Below, piece by piece: positions 13,770-21,314 of a stretch of DNA of 21,314 nt; position 1 is the stretch's first letter, and the number at the start of each line of letters is the position of its first letter. The translations under genes and the position numbers were made by a program. The notes beneath the pieces are model-generated. The model was not told where the DNA came from, did no database searches, and saw nothing but the letters and a program-made list of their open reading frames with translations. Source of the DNA: DASROJ01 sp035646975 (lineage in GTDB: Bacteria; Acidobacteriota; Polarisedimenticolia; JACPZX01; DASXTC01); contig DASROJ010000055.1 in assembly GCA_035646975.1 (NCBI GenBank), forward strand, positions 1 through 21,314, read 5' to 3'.

Positions 13770-15191
13770 ATGAAAGAGTTCCTGGTCCAGGCCATCGTCG
13801 CCTTCAACGATTTCGTGCTGATCTATTTTCTGAGCCTGAACGCGATTTACCTGCTGCTGTTCGTCCTGTCGTTGTACGAGGTGCTCAAGTTCATCAAACG
13901 CACCTTCTTCTCAGACTACCAGCAGATCCTCCAGTCCGACATGACCTGGCCGATAAGCATCCTGGTGCCGGCTCACAACGAAGAGAGGAACATCGTCGAG
14001 ACGGTGCGGTCGCTTCAGCTCGTCAACTATGGCGAGTTCGAAATCATCGTCATCAATGACGACTCGACCGACCGAACGCTGAAGAACCTGATCGAGGCCT
14101 TCGACCTTCGCCGGGTGGACAGGGTCTACAAGAGATCGCTCGAGACGAAGCCGATACGGGGAATCTACGGATCGCTCACGCAGCAGCACATCGTGGTGAT
14201 CGACAAGGAGCGGGGAGGAAAATCCGACGCGTTGAACGCGGGCGTCAACCTGTCTCGCTATCCCCTGTTCTGCTCCGTGGACGCCGATTCGATCATCGAG
14301 GACAACGCGCTGCTGAGGGTGGTCAAGCCGTTCATGGAGCATCCCACCGAGATGGTCGCGGTGGGGGGCATCGTCCGGATCGCCAACGGATGCGAGGTTC
14401 ACGAAGGCCGGGTCTCCAAGATCAACCTGCCGACCACCTGGCTTCCGATTCTTCAGGTCATCGAGTATCTCAGGGCGTTTCTCACGGGCCGCATCGGCTG
14501 GAGCGTGATGCGCTCGCTGCTGATCATCTCGGGGGCGTTCGGTCTCTACAAGAAGTCGGAGGTGATCGAGGTGGGGGGCTACGACTCCGAATCGGACACC
14601 GAGGACCTCGAGCTGGTCGTGCGGCTGCACGAGAACTGCCGGCGCAAGAAGATGAAGTACCGCATCGTGTTCGTGCCCGACCCTGTGTGCTGGACGGAGG
14701 TGCCGGCGACCTTCCAGACCCTCCGGCGCCAGAGAAATCGATGGCATCGGGGGCTGCTCCAGAGCCTGTGGCGCCACAAGGGGATGTTCCTCAACCCGAG
14801 GTACGGAATCATCGGGATGTTCACCTTCCCCTATTTCGTGGTGTTCGAGATGTTCGGCCCGTTCGTCGAGCTCACCGGCTATGTCACCATTCCGCTGGCC
14901 TGGTGGCTCGGCATCCTCAACACGCGGTTCCTCGTCCTGTTCTTCGTCCTGGCCGTCCTGTGCGGCGTGTTCCTCTCCGTGGCGGCCATCCTGCTGGAGG
15001 AGATCTCGTTTCGCCGATACCCCAGATGGATCGACCTGGCCAAGCTGGTGGTGTTCGGCATCATGGAGAACTTCTTCTACCGCCAGGTGCTGAGCCTCTT
15101 CAAGGTCAAGGCGTTCTTCGATTTCCTGAGACGCCGGCGCGGCTGGGGCGACATGAAGAGGCGTGGCTTCGAGCGCAGAGCGCCCGCCTAG
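13770..15191 (+). CDS. Processive family-2 glycosyltransferase (polysaccharide synthase)
   Basis: 473-residue inner-membrane synthase. Two hydrophobic N-terminal segments (about 10-40) precede the GT-A domain: PISILVPAHNEERN (61-73), nucleotide-binding Asp in VINDDSTD (94-101), VDADS (170-174), catalytic TED (277-279), and QRNRW (321-325), the Q/RxxRW signature of processive enzymes such as PgaC, BcsA and hyaluronan synthase. Four or so transmembrane helices follow (about 345-440). The Arg-rich tail carries no PilZ domain, so direct cyclic-di-GMP activation like that of BcsA is unlikely. It starts at the ATG at 13770, with AGAGGGA upstream, 21 bases after the HEAT gene. Product sugar cannot be told from sequence; beta-linked hexose or N-acetylhexosamine is usual for the family. 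Confidence 0.93.
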   Translation: MKEFLVQAIVAFNDFVLIYFLSLNAIYLLLFVLSLYEVLKFIKRTFFSDYQQILQSDMTWPISILVPAHNEERNIVETVRSLQLVNYGEFEIIVINDDSTDRTLKNLIEAFDLRRVDRVYKRSLETKPIRGIYGSLTQQHIVVIDKERGGKSDALNAGVNLSRYPLFCSVDADSIIEDNALLRVVKPFMEHPTEMVAVGGIVRIANGCEVHEGRVSKINLPTTWLPILQVIEYLRAFLTGRIGWSVMRSLLIISGAFGLYKKSEVIEVGGYDSESDTEDLELVVRLHENCRRKKMKYRIVFVPDPVCWTEVPATFQTLRRQRNRWHRGLLQSLWRHKGMFLNPRYGIIGMFTFPYFVVFEMFGPFVELTGYVTIPLAWWLGILNTRFLVLFFVLAVLCGVFLSVAAILLEEISFRRYPRWIDLAKLVVFGIMENFFYRQVLSLFKVKAFFDFLRRRRGWGDMKRRGFERRAPA

Positions 15192-15207
15192 CAGGCCGCC
15201 CGGGCTG

Positions 15208-15216
15208 TGCTACTAT
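15208..15216 (+). promoter_or_regulatory. Probable extended -10 promoter of lon
   Basis: TGCTACTAT (TG at 15208-15209, hexamer TACTAT at 15211-15216) fits an extended -10 element. It lies in the 66-base gap between the glycosyltransferase and lon, about 42 bases before the lon start. No convincing -35 element is seen, as is common with extended -10 sites. It suggests that lon is transcribed separately from the polysaccharide genes. Confidence 0.45.
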
Positions 15217-15257
15217 CTGCTCCATCCGTCGTGGGCAATCCATGAGAGGTGAACGAG

Positions 15258-17645
15258 ATGGCCCCCAAGATGCAGGGCTCGCGCAATTTCTCCGAATTGC
15301 TCGAGTGCGAAGTCCCCGAGACGCTCCCCCTGCTTCCTCTGATGAGCACGCTGGTGTTTCCATTCGAGGTTCGTTCGGTCGACGTCCGCACCACCAAGAG
15401 CCGCGCCCTGGTGACGACGCATGTCGCCGAAAACGATCAGATCGCGCTGTTCCTGCTGAAAGATCCGATGCGTGCCCCGACGCGGGCCGAGGACCTGTTC
15501 GAGCACGGGATCCTCGCCCGGCTGCTGCAGCGGATGAACATGCCCAACAACACCGTGCAGGTGGTCCTTCAGGGGATGCAGCGTGTCAGCCTGGTCGAGC
15601 TGCTGGCCACCGAGCCGTTCTACAAGGCCCGGCTCGTCTGCGTCGAGGAGACTCCCGCCTCGGGGGTCGACATCGATGCCCAGATCGCACAGGCGCTCGA
15701 CTTGTTCAAGACCCTGATCGAATCCGGCGATCGCTATCCCGAAGAGCTGCTCAATGTTCTGAGGGTGAACATGGGGGACGCGGGCAGATTCGCCGACATG
15801 CTGACCGGGTTCCTGCACTGCTCGCCGTCCCGAAAGCAGCCGGTGCTCGCCGCGCTGGATTTCCGCGAGCGTCTCACCGAGGTGATCCGCCTGCTGAAGG
15901 ACGAGATCGAACGCATCGGGGTCGAGTCGGATGTCAAGAAACGCACCGACGTGGAGCTGACCCAGCGGCAGCGCGAGTACTATCTGCGCGAGCAGATGCA
16001 GGTGATCCGGCGCGAGCTTGGCGAGGCCGAGGGCGCCGATATCGAAGCGGACCGCTACCGGCGTCTGCTCGAGGAAACGAGGCTCCCGGAGGGTGTCGCG
16101 GAGGAGGTCCGCCGAGAGACGGACCGACTGGCCACCCTGTCGGCCGCTTCGCCCGAGTTCGAAGTGTCGCGCAACCGTCTGCGCTGGATCTTCGACATCC
16201 CCTGGTCGATCTACACCGAGACGGGGATCGATCTGGCCAAGGCGCGCGACATCCTCGACGCCGACCATTTCGGGCTGCCGAAGATCAAGGAACGGATACT
16301 CGAGCTGCTGGCGGTGGCGAAGCTCAAGAAGGACAGCCGCGGGCCGATCATCTGCTTTCTGGGGCCGCCGGGAGTCGGCAAGACATCGCTCGGCCAGTCG
16401 ATAGCCCGCGCGACGGGCCGTGAGTTCGTGCGGCTGTCGGTCGGTGGTCTTCGCGACGAAGCCGAGATCCGGGGCCATCGCCGCACCTACATCGGCTCGC
16501 TGCCCGGCAAGATCGCGCAGTCCCTCAAGCGGGCGCGCAGCATGAATCCCCTCATCATGATCGACGAGCTCGACAAGATGGGCTCCGACGCCCGGGGCGA
16601 TCCCTCCTCCGCTCTGCTCGAAGTGCTCGACCCGGCGCAGAATCACGCGTTCATGGATTACTATCTCGATGTCCCGCTCGACCTGTCGCGCGTTTTGTTC
16701 ATCGGCACCGCCAACGTGCTCGACGGGATTCCCGGCCCTCTGCGGGATCGGATGGAGATCATCACGCTGGCCGGCTACGCCGAGGAAGAGAAGCTGCCGA
16801 TCGCGAAGGCTCATCTGATGCCCCGGCAGGTGCTGGAGAACGGGCTGCTGCCCGGGCAGATCGAAATCTCGGACGCCGCCATCCGGGCGCTCATCGCCGG
16901 CTACACCCGTGAGGCGGGCGTGCGCAACCTCGAGCGGCTGATCGGGTCGCTCTGCCGCAAGGCGGCCTTCCAGATCGCCGGCGGCGGCACCGTGCCCCTC
17001 CTCTTCGACGTCGCCGACCTCGAGCGTCTGCTCGGCCCGGCGCCTTTCGAGGCGGAGATGGCCGGGCGCCATCCCGAGATCGGGCTTTCCACCGGTCTTG
17101 CCTGGACTCCCACGGGAGGAGACCTTCTGTTCATCGAGGCCACCGGGATGCCGGGCCACGGGGAAATCGTCGTGACCGGACAGCTCGGCGGCGTGATGAA
17201 GGAATCGGTGGAGACCGCGCTGTCGTTCGTCCGCTCCAGGGCGGGCGAGCTCGGCATCGACGAGAGGGTCTTCAACGATCGACGGTTTCACATCCATTTC
17301 CCCGAAGGAGCGATCCCGAAGGACGGCCCGTCGGCCGGCGTGGCGATCGCGCTGGCCTTCGCGTCGCTGCTGACCGGTCGCGAAGTGCGTCACGACTTCG
17401 CCGTGACCGGCGAGATCACCCTGCGCGGACGCGTGCTGCCCGTGGGAGGGATCAAGGAGAAGATGCTCGCCGCGGCGCGCGGCGGGATCCGGCGCGTCCT
17501 GCTGCCGTCGGGCAACAGGAAGAACCTCGCCGACCTTCCCGCCGAGGTCAAGCAGAAGCTGCAGATCGATTTCATCGACAACGCCATGGACGCCGTGCGC
17601 GATGGGCTTCTCGAGCCCGCCGCCGAGACCGCCCGGACCGCCTGA
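15258..17645 (+). CDS. lon: ATP-dependent protease LonA
   Basis: Cytoplasmic AAA+ serine protease that degrades misfolded and regulatory proteins. 795 residues, normal for LonA. LON substrate-binding domain (about 20-210, LPLLPLMSTLVFPFEV), coiled helical linker (about 210-330, RQREYYLREQMQVIRREL), AAA+ domain with Walker A GPPGVGKT (369-376), Walker B LIMIDELDKMG and the RRTYIGSLPGKI segment, then the protease domain. The catalytic dyad is Ser692 in PKDGPSAG and Lys733 in GGIKEKM. The ATG at 15258 is preferred because GAGAGGTG is placed seven or so bases upstream; an in-frame GTG at 15249 lies inside that ribosome site. No key residue is missing. Confidence 0.97.
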   Translation: MAPKMQGSRNFSELLECEVPETLPLLPLMSTLVFPFEVRSVDVRTTKSRALVTTHVAENDQIALFLLKDPMRAPTRAEDLFEHGILARLLQRMNMPNNTVQVVLQGMQRVSLVELLATEPFYKARLVCVEETPASGVDIDAQIAQALDLFKTLIESGDRYPEELLNVLRVNMGDAGRFADMLTGFLHCSPSRKQPVLAALDFRERLTEVIRLLKDEIERIGVESDVKKRTDVELTQRQREYYLREQMQVIRRELGEAEGADIEADRYRRLLEETRLPEGVAEEVRRETDRLATLSAASPEFEVSRNRLRWIFDIPWSIYTETGIDLAKARDILDADHFGLPKIKERILELLAVAKLKKDSRGPIICFLGPPGVGKTSLGQSIARATGREFVRLSVGGLRDEAEIRGHRRTYIGSLPGKIAQSLKRARSMNPLIMIDELDKMGSDARGDPSSALLEVLDPAQNHAFMDYYLDVPLDLSRVLFIGTANVLDGIPGPLRDRMEIITLAGYAEEEKLPIAKAHLMPRQVLENGLLPGQIEISDAAIRALIAGYTREAGVRNLERLIGSLCRKAAFQIAGGGTVPLLFDVADLERLLGPAPFEAEMAGRHPEIGLSTGLAWTPTGGDLLFIEATGMPGHGEIVVTGQLGGVMKESVETALSFVRSRAGELGIDERVFNDRRFHIHFPEGAIPKDGPSAGVAIALAFASLLTGREVRHDFAVTGEITLRGRVLPVGGIKEKMLAAARGGIRRVLLPSGNRKNLADLPAEVKQKLQIDFIDNAMDAVRDGLLEPAAETARTA

Positions 17646-17665
17646 CACCACGGAGGGATCACAGG

Positions 17666-18754
17666 ATGCGCAGTTCGATCACCAGATGGGCCGCCACCTC
17701 GCTGCTTCTGCTGGGCGGACCGGTCCTGGCCGCCGGGCCGGCAAAGCCGGCCGACACCGCGGCGAAGATCACCCCCAAGGTGGGCAAGTTCACCGTTTCG
17801 GTGAGATACGAGTTCAACCCGATCCCCAAGAGCCTGCAGCTCATGGATTTCTGGCTCCCCTATCCCATCGAGGACCCGCACCAGAAGATCGTGCAGCGTG
17901 TCACCTCGAGCCCGTACAGCCTCGAGATCAAGCCGTCGGACGACAAGCTGGCCGTGGTCGGCTACATGAAAGGCGCGCCTCGCGGTGGTCTGCCGCTGCA
18001 GGTGCGCGTCACCATTCGCGTGGAAAGAACCGAGGACGTGGAAACCGATTTCTCCAAGGCCACCGAGAAGCCCACGACCGACGAAGAAAAGCAGATTCAT
18101 GAGAAGTGGGTGAAACCCGACACCCTGATACAGGTGGACAAGGAGATGAAATCGATCGCCTCGAAGATCGTCTCGGGCAGGAAGAAGACGCTCGACCGCG
18201 CGCGCGCGATTTACGACCACCTCGTCTCCAACGTCGGCATCGTGACCCCCTACGAGCTGCAGGGGGCCGGGTACGGCAACGCCAAGTTCACCATGACCCA
18301 GCTCAAGGGGGATGACATGGACATGGCGTCGGCGTTCGTGGGTCTGTGCCGCTCCATCGGCATACCCGCCGTGACGGTGATCGGCGTGAAGGTTCCAACC
18401 GGCCTGAACGAAGGCGAGATCAACAACTTCCACGGCTGGGCCGAGTTCTACGTCGACGGTGTGGGATGGGTGCCGGTTGACCCTGCCGAAGGACGGCGCA
18501 ACGTCCAGCGCCGGTCCTATTACTTCGGCTCCCTCGATGAGCGACGCATGGCCGTCTCGAAAGGACGCGATATCACCCTGATTCCGCCCCAGCAGGGCCC
18601 GAAGCTCAACTTCTGGATCAAGGGGTACTGGGAGGGTGACCAGAAGCCGATGAACGACCCGATCGTCGATATCTACTTCCAGGACGAAGACGCCCCCGCC
18701 AAGCCGGGCACGGCCGTTTCGTCGCTGCAGCCGGGCATGCCGCCCCTTCATTAG
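17666..18754 (+). CDS. Secreted transglutaminase-fold protein lacking the catalytic cysteine
   Basis: 362 residues. Sec-type signal peptide (about 1-22, cleavage near VLAAG), a beta-rich N-terminal domain (about 38-125), then a transglutaminase-like core (about 155-285). The core reads ARAIYDHLVSNVG, LKGDDMDMASAFVGLCRSIGIPA, NNFHGWAEFYVDGVGWVPVDP. His256 and Asp272 of the triad are present, but the position normally held by the nucleophilic Cys (family pattern G-N/D-C-x-D-F) is Asp217. The codon is GAC. Cys228 nearby is in the helix and is unlikely to replace it. The protein is therefore probably a non-catalytic binder, or uses another chemistry. GGAGGG precedes the ATG. It lies 20 bases after lon and one base before the cyclase gene, so the three may be cotranscribed. 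Confidence 0.85.
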   Translation: MRSSITRWAATSLLLLGGPVLAAGPAKPADTAAKITPKVGKFTVSVRYEFNPIPKSLQLMDFWLPYPIEDPHQKIVQRVTSSPYSLEIKPSDDKLAVVGYMKGAPRGGLPLQVRVTIRVERTEDVETDFSKATEKPTTDEEKQIHEKWVKPDTLIQVDKEMKSIASKIVSGRKKTLDRARAIYDHLVSNVGIVTPYELQGAGYGNAKFTMTQLKGDDMDMASAFVGLCRSIGIPAVTVIGVKVPTGLNEGEINNFHGWAEFYVDGVGWVPVDPAEGRRNVQRRSYYFGSLDERRMAVSKGRDITLIPPQQGPKLNFWIKGYWEGDQKPMNDPIVDIYFQDEDAPAKPGTAVSSLQPGMPPLH

Positions 18755-18755
18755 G

Positions 18756-19355
18756 ATGCGGGGCTGGATCGACATCACCACGGCGCTCGGACCCGCCACC
18801 AGGGTGTTTCCCGGCGACCTCCCCGTCCGGCTGACCGTCGAGCAGGACCCGGCACGCGGCGATGCCTCGCGTGTCACGTCGTTGCGCATGAGCGTGCATG
18901 CCGGCACGCACGTCGACGCGCCCAACCATCTCCGTGGCGGGAAAGGCGGGGTGGAGAAGATCTCGCCCGACTCGCTCATCGGTCCGGCGATCGTCGTGAA
19001 GCTTCACCGGCGTGAAGGCGGGATGATCCGTGCAGCGGATCTGACGCGAATCCCCCGCCGCGCGCCCGCGCGGATCCTGTTCAAAGGATCGCCGATCATC
19101 CTCCCGGAGGCCGCCGAAGAGCTGGTCCGGCGCGGGATTCGGCTGGTGGGCACCGACGGGCTCTCGATCGACCCGGTCGACGACCGGGACCTTCCGGCGC
19201 ATCATCTGCTGCTGCGCGCCGGTATCGTGGTGCTCGAGGGGCTCGATCTGTCCCGCGCCCCGGCCGGCCGGTATCGTCTGATCGCGCTGCCGCTGCTGAT
19301 CCCCGGCGCCGACGGATCGCCCGCCAGGGCGCTGCTTCATCCCCGGAAGAATTGA
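18756..19355 (+). CDS. Cyclase / kynurenine formamidase family metal-dependent hydrolase
   Basis: 199 residues, typical of this family. The metal-binding signature HxGTHxDxPxH is present as HAGTHVDAPNH (His48, His52, Asp54, His58). The N-terminus WIDITTALGPATRVFPGD and the later GIRLVGTDGLSIDP also match. Members hydrolyse N-formylkynurenine or act on related amides and lactones. No tryptophan-degradation neighbour is present, so I do not assign kynB. The start ATG follows the previous stop by one base with no clear ribosome site, so translation is probably coupled. The gene converges on uppP with only 14 bases between them and no visible terminator hairpin. Confidence 0.88.
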   Translation: MRGWIDITTALGPATRVFPGDLPVRLTVEQDPARGDASRVTSLRMSVHAGTHVDAPNHLRGGKGGVEKISPDSLIGPAIVVKLHRREGGMIRAADLTRIPRRAPARILFKGSPIILPEAAEELVRRGIRLVGTDGLSIDPVDDRDLPAHHLLLRAGIVVLEGLDLSRAPAGRYRLIALPLLIPGADGSPARALLHPRKN

Positions 19356-19369
19356 CCGGAGCCCCCGCC

Positions 19370-20161
19370 TCAGTGCCTGGCGAAGTACAGGAGCACCACC
19401 GTGCCCAGGGCAATCCGGTACCAGGCAAACGGCTTGAGATCGTGGCGTGCGACATAGCGGATGAAGACACGCACCGCCAGCAGGGCCGAAAGAAACGCCA
19501 CGACGAATCCGACGGCGAGGTAGCCGAGCGCCGAGGTCGTCAGCTGGCTCCAGGACTTGAGCAGCTCGTAGCCGGTGGCGGCCAGCATCGTGGGGATGGC
19601 GAGGTAGAAGGAGAACTCGGTGGCGGTGCGGCGGTCCAGCCCGACGGTCATTCCTCCAAGGATCGTCGCGGCGGCGCGAGAGACACCGGGGAACAGCGAG
19701 AGCACCTGCGCGAGCCCGACCCACAGGGCCCTTGTCCAGGGAATCTCCATGATCGACGAGACGCTCGACGACGGTCTGGCCCATTCGATCGCGAGCATGA
19801 CGATGCCGCCTGCCACCAGGGCGCATGCCACCGTCACCGGGCTGAAGAGGCGCTCCTTGATGGCGTGGTGGAAGAGAAACCCGACCAGGGCCGCCGGCAC
19901 GAACGCCAGCGCCAGATTCCGCACCAGGCCGAACGATGCGCGGTCGGTGAGAACGCGGGTGCCGACTTCGAACAGGTGCTTGCGGTACTCCCACACCACG
20001 GCCAGGATCGCACCGAGCTGGATCACGATCTCGAACACGCTGGCTTCCTCTCCCGTGTAGCCGAGAAGGTGCCCCACGAGGATCAGGTGCCCGGTGGAGG
20101 AGACCGGAAGGAACTCGGTGATCCCTTCGACCAGGCCCAGCAGAATCGCTATCCAGATCAT
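19370..20161 (-). CDS. uppP: Undecaprenyl-diphosphate phosphatase UppP (BacA)
   Basis: Inner-membrane enzyme that recycles undecaprenyl pyrophosphate, the lipid carrier for peptidoglycan and surface polysaccharides. 263 residues, normal length, with many hydrophobic helices. The first signature is complete: EGITEFLPVSSTGHLIL (Glu12, Glu16, His25). The second, normally PGxSRSGxT, reads PGVSRAAAT (159-167). The Ser and Arg pair (161-162) and the Thr are kept, while the following Ser-Gly is Ala-Ala. Its ATG overlaps the stop of the upstream transporter gene (ATGA), so the two are translationally coupled. Confidence 0.95.
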   Translation of the reverse strand: MIWIAILLGLVEGITEFLPVSSTGHLILVGHLLGYTGEEASVFEIVIQLGAILAVVWEYRKHLFEVGTRVLTDRASFGLVRNLALAFVPAALVGFLFHHAIKERLFSPVTVACALVAGGIVMLAIEWARPSSSVSSIMEIPWTRALWVGLAQVLSLFPGVSRAAATILGGMTVGLDRRTATEFSFYLAIPTMLAATGYELLKSWSQLTTSALGYLAVGFVVAFLSALLAVRVFIRYVARHDLKPFAWYRIALGTVVLLYFARH

Positions 20162-21314
20162 TCGGAGCGCTCCGCGGCTCCAGGCTTCCAGATCACCAGC
20201 GCGGCGGGCAGCAGAGTGAGCGCCGTGATCAGACAGGCGAGGCTTCCCACCGACGAGATGATGCCCACGCTGCGAAGTCCCGGGTAGTTCGACAACGCCA
20301 GTGAGCCGAACCCGACGATGTTGGTCAGCGCCGCCAGCGAAACGGCTTTGCCCGTTTCCATCACTCCGGCGTCGAGGACTCCCCCGTTGAGCTTCATCCG
20401 GTGGATCAGGTGGATGCCGTAGTCCACGCCGACACCGAGAATCATCGTCGCCACGAAGCAGTTGATGAAGTTCATCTGAACGCCGGCGAGACTCATGACG
20501 CCGAGCATCCAGACCACGCCGGTGAGCACCTGGAGATTCGCCAGGACCATGTCGCGTATCGAGCGGAAGTCGAGGTAGAGCAGCACGCTGACAAGCAGGA
20601 TCCCCAGGATGATGGCGAACTTCGCGTCATGGGCGAAGATGTCGCGCAGGCGCTTGCTCACGACGTTGACGCCGGTCACGGAGATGCCGGGGTCGTCTCC
20701 TTGAAGGGCTTCCACGAGTCCCGGTGGAGCTTCGCGCCGCCAGGTTCCCTGGTCGAGGAACAGGTACACCGCGGCCTTGTACGAGGTCCGGCCGTCCTCG
20801 CCCGCCGACTCCTTGATGTAGCGATCGAGCACGGCGCCCAGGTGCGCCTGCTGGAGGTCCACGAGGCTCAGCGGATCCTGCCGCAGGAGCACGGATCGGA
20901 AATCGGTGAGGTAGTCGTCGAAGGCATCCTCGCGGAAGCCGTGCTTTTCCAGCGAAGCCCTGAAGGTCGCCTCGACCCGATCGGCGCTGAAGTCGCCTCC
21001 CGCGCCGGTCCTGAGCGCCGCGAGCACCTGCTGCTGGCGCGATGGGGCGGGGATGTAGTTCAGTATCGAGTCGGTGGCGCGAAGGATTCCGCGGTCCACG
21101 AACGGCTGGGCGCGCTGCAGCACCGCCCGCACCTTTTCCACCGCCCCGTCCACGTCGGGCGACTCCACCACCGCGATCATGGAGTTGAGATCGCCGCCGA
21201 ACTTCTGCGCCACCTTTTCCTGCGCCAGGAACCCCTTGTTGTTCTTCGGCCGCAGGTCGCGGATGTTGTCGGAGAATCCGACGTTCCAGGCCGCCACTCC
21301 GAACAGTGCCGTCA
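20158..21314 (-). CDS. MMPL/RND-superfamily exporter (partial, N-terminus outside window)
   Basis: C-terminal 385 residues of a membrane transporter; the frame continues past the right edge. The visible start of the fragment (TALFGVAAWN) is the end of a transmembrane helix, so the GTG at 21297 is internal. A periplasmic domain of about 210 residues (including SMIAVVESPDVDGAVEKVRAV) is followed by a bundle of five or six helices with LLYLDFRSIRDM, the MMPL/RND motif GVGVDYGIHLIHR, and NIVGFGSLALSNYPGLRSVGI. Family members move lipids, hopanoids or other hydrophobic molecules across the inner membrane; substrate is unknown here. Four-base overlap with uppP suggests a shared envelope-lipid role. 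Confidence 0.88.
   Translation of the reverse strand, partial: TALFGVAAWNVGFSDNIRDLRPKNNKGFLAQEKVAQKFGGDLNSMIAVVESPDVDGAVEKVRAVLQRAQPFVDRGILRATDSILNYIPAPSRQQQVLAALRTGAGGDFSADRVEATFRASLEKHGFREDAFDDYLTDFRSVLLRQDPLSLVDLQQAHLGAVLDRYIKESAGEDGRTSYKAAVYLFLDQGTWRREAPPGLVEALQGDDPGISVTGVNVVSKRLRDIFAHDAKFAIILGILLVSVLLYLDFRSIRDMVLANLQVLTGVVWMLGVMSLAGVQMNFINCFVATMILGVGVDYGIHLIHRMKLNGGVLDAGVMETGKAVSLAALTNIVGFGSLALSNYPGLRSVGIISSVGSLACLITALTLLPAALVIWKPGAAERSE

Noticed and set aside
14390..16423. 677-codon plus-strand frame spanning the glycosyltransferase-lon junction
   Set aside because: It is a shifted frame across two well-supported genes and encodes low-complexity Arg/Gly/Pro-rich sequence.
15213..17651. 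812-codon open frame on the minus strand opposite lon
   Set aside because: It mirrors lon, whose full domains are on the plus strand. The translation is His/Gln/Arg-rich with no domain, as is usual for antisense frames in GC-rich DNA.
17390..18979. 529-codon minus-strand frame
   Set aside because: It is antisense to the end of lon and the transglutaminase-fold gene; no recognisable domain.
19356..19369. Bidirectional terminator between the cyclase gene and uppP
   Set aside because: Only 14 bases are available and no inverted repeat is visible.

Overview
This is a high-GC, densely packed bacterial chromosomal window. A secretin and a TPR plus outer-membrane beta-barrel protein show a diderm (Gram-negative-type) cell. 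The Tad pilus genes, a sigma54 activator and large exopolysaccharide-type proteins would suit Myxococcota, Desulfobacterota, Acidobacteriota or a related uncultured phylum. No rRNA or other marker is present, so I do not name a taxon. I see no tRNA, CRISPR array, insertion sequence or phage gene.

Left part (1-4394, minus strand): a Tad (Flp) pilus operon in the order flp, flp, cpaA/tadV prepilin peptidase, tadE-like pseudopilin, cpaB/rcpC, cpaC/rcpA secretin. The secretin runs off the left edge; the ATPase and platform genes (tadZ, tadA, tadB, tadC) probably lie beyond it. The two Flp pilins are separated from the assembly genes by a perfect 11-bp hairpin. The secretin carries an N-terminal AMIN-like domain.

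Control region (4395-4953): two outward-facing sigma54-type promoters, one reading the pilin genes and one reading a GAF plus degenerate GGDEF protein. A perfect 8+8 palindrome lies between them at activator-site distances. The GAF-GGDEF gene (4954-6009) meets, tail to tail, a sigma54 enhancer-binding protein with no receiver domain (5984-7165, minus strand). Together these look like a self-contained sigma54 circuit for Tad pilus expression.

Middle (7453-15191, plus strand): five closely spaced genes resembling a synthase-dependent exopolysaccharide export system. They encode a periplasmic TPR-glycosidase-CBM9-like protein, a TPR-beta-barrel exporter, a lone receiver protein, a membrane-anchored HEAT-repeat protein and a processive family-2 glycosyltransferase without a PilZ domain. 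Their upstream region (7166-7452) has a weaker sigma54-like site, so the same activator might also control this operon. I do not recognise this exact combination; it is the best candidate for a poorly described system here.

Right part (15258-21314): a LonA protease with its own probable extended -10 promoter, a secreted transglutaminase-fold protein lacking the catalytic cysteine, and a cyclase/kynurenine-formamidase-family hydrolase, all on the plus strand. Converging on them from the right edge are an MMPL/RND-family transporter (partial) and undecaprenyl-pyrophosphate phosphatase UppP, which overlap by four bases.
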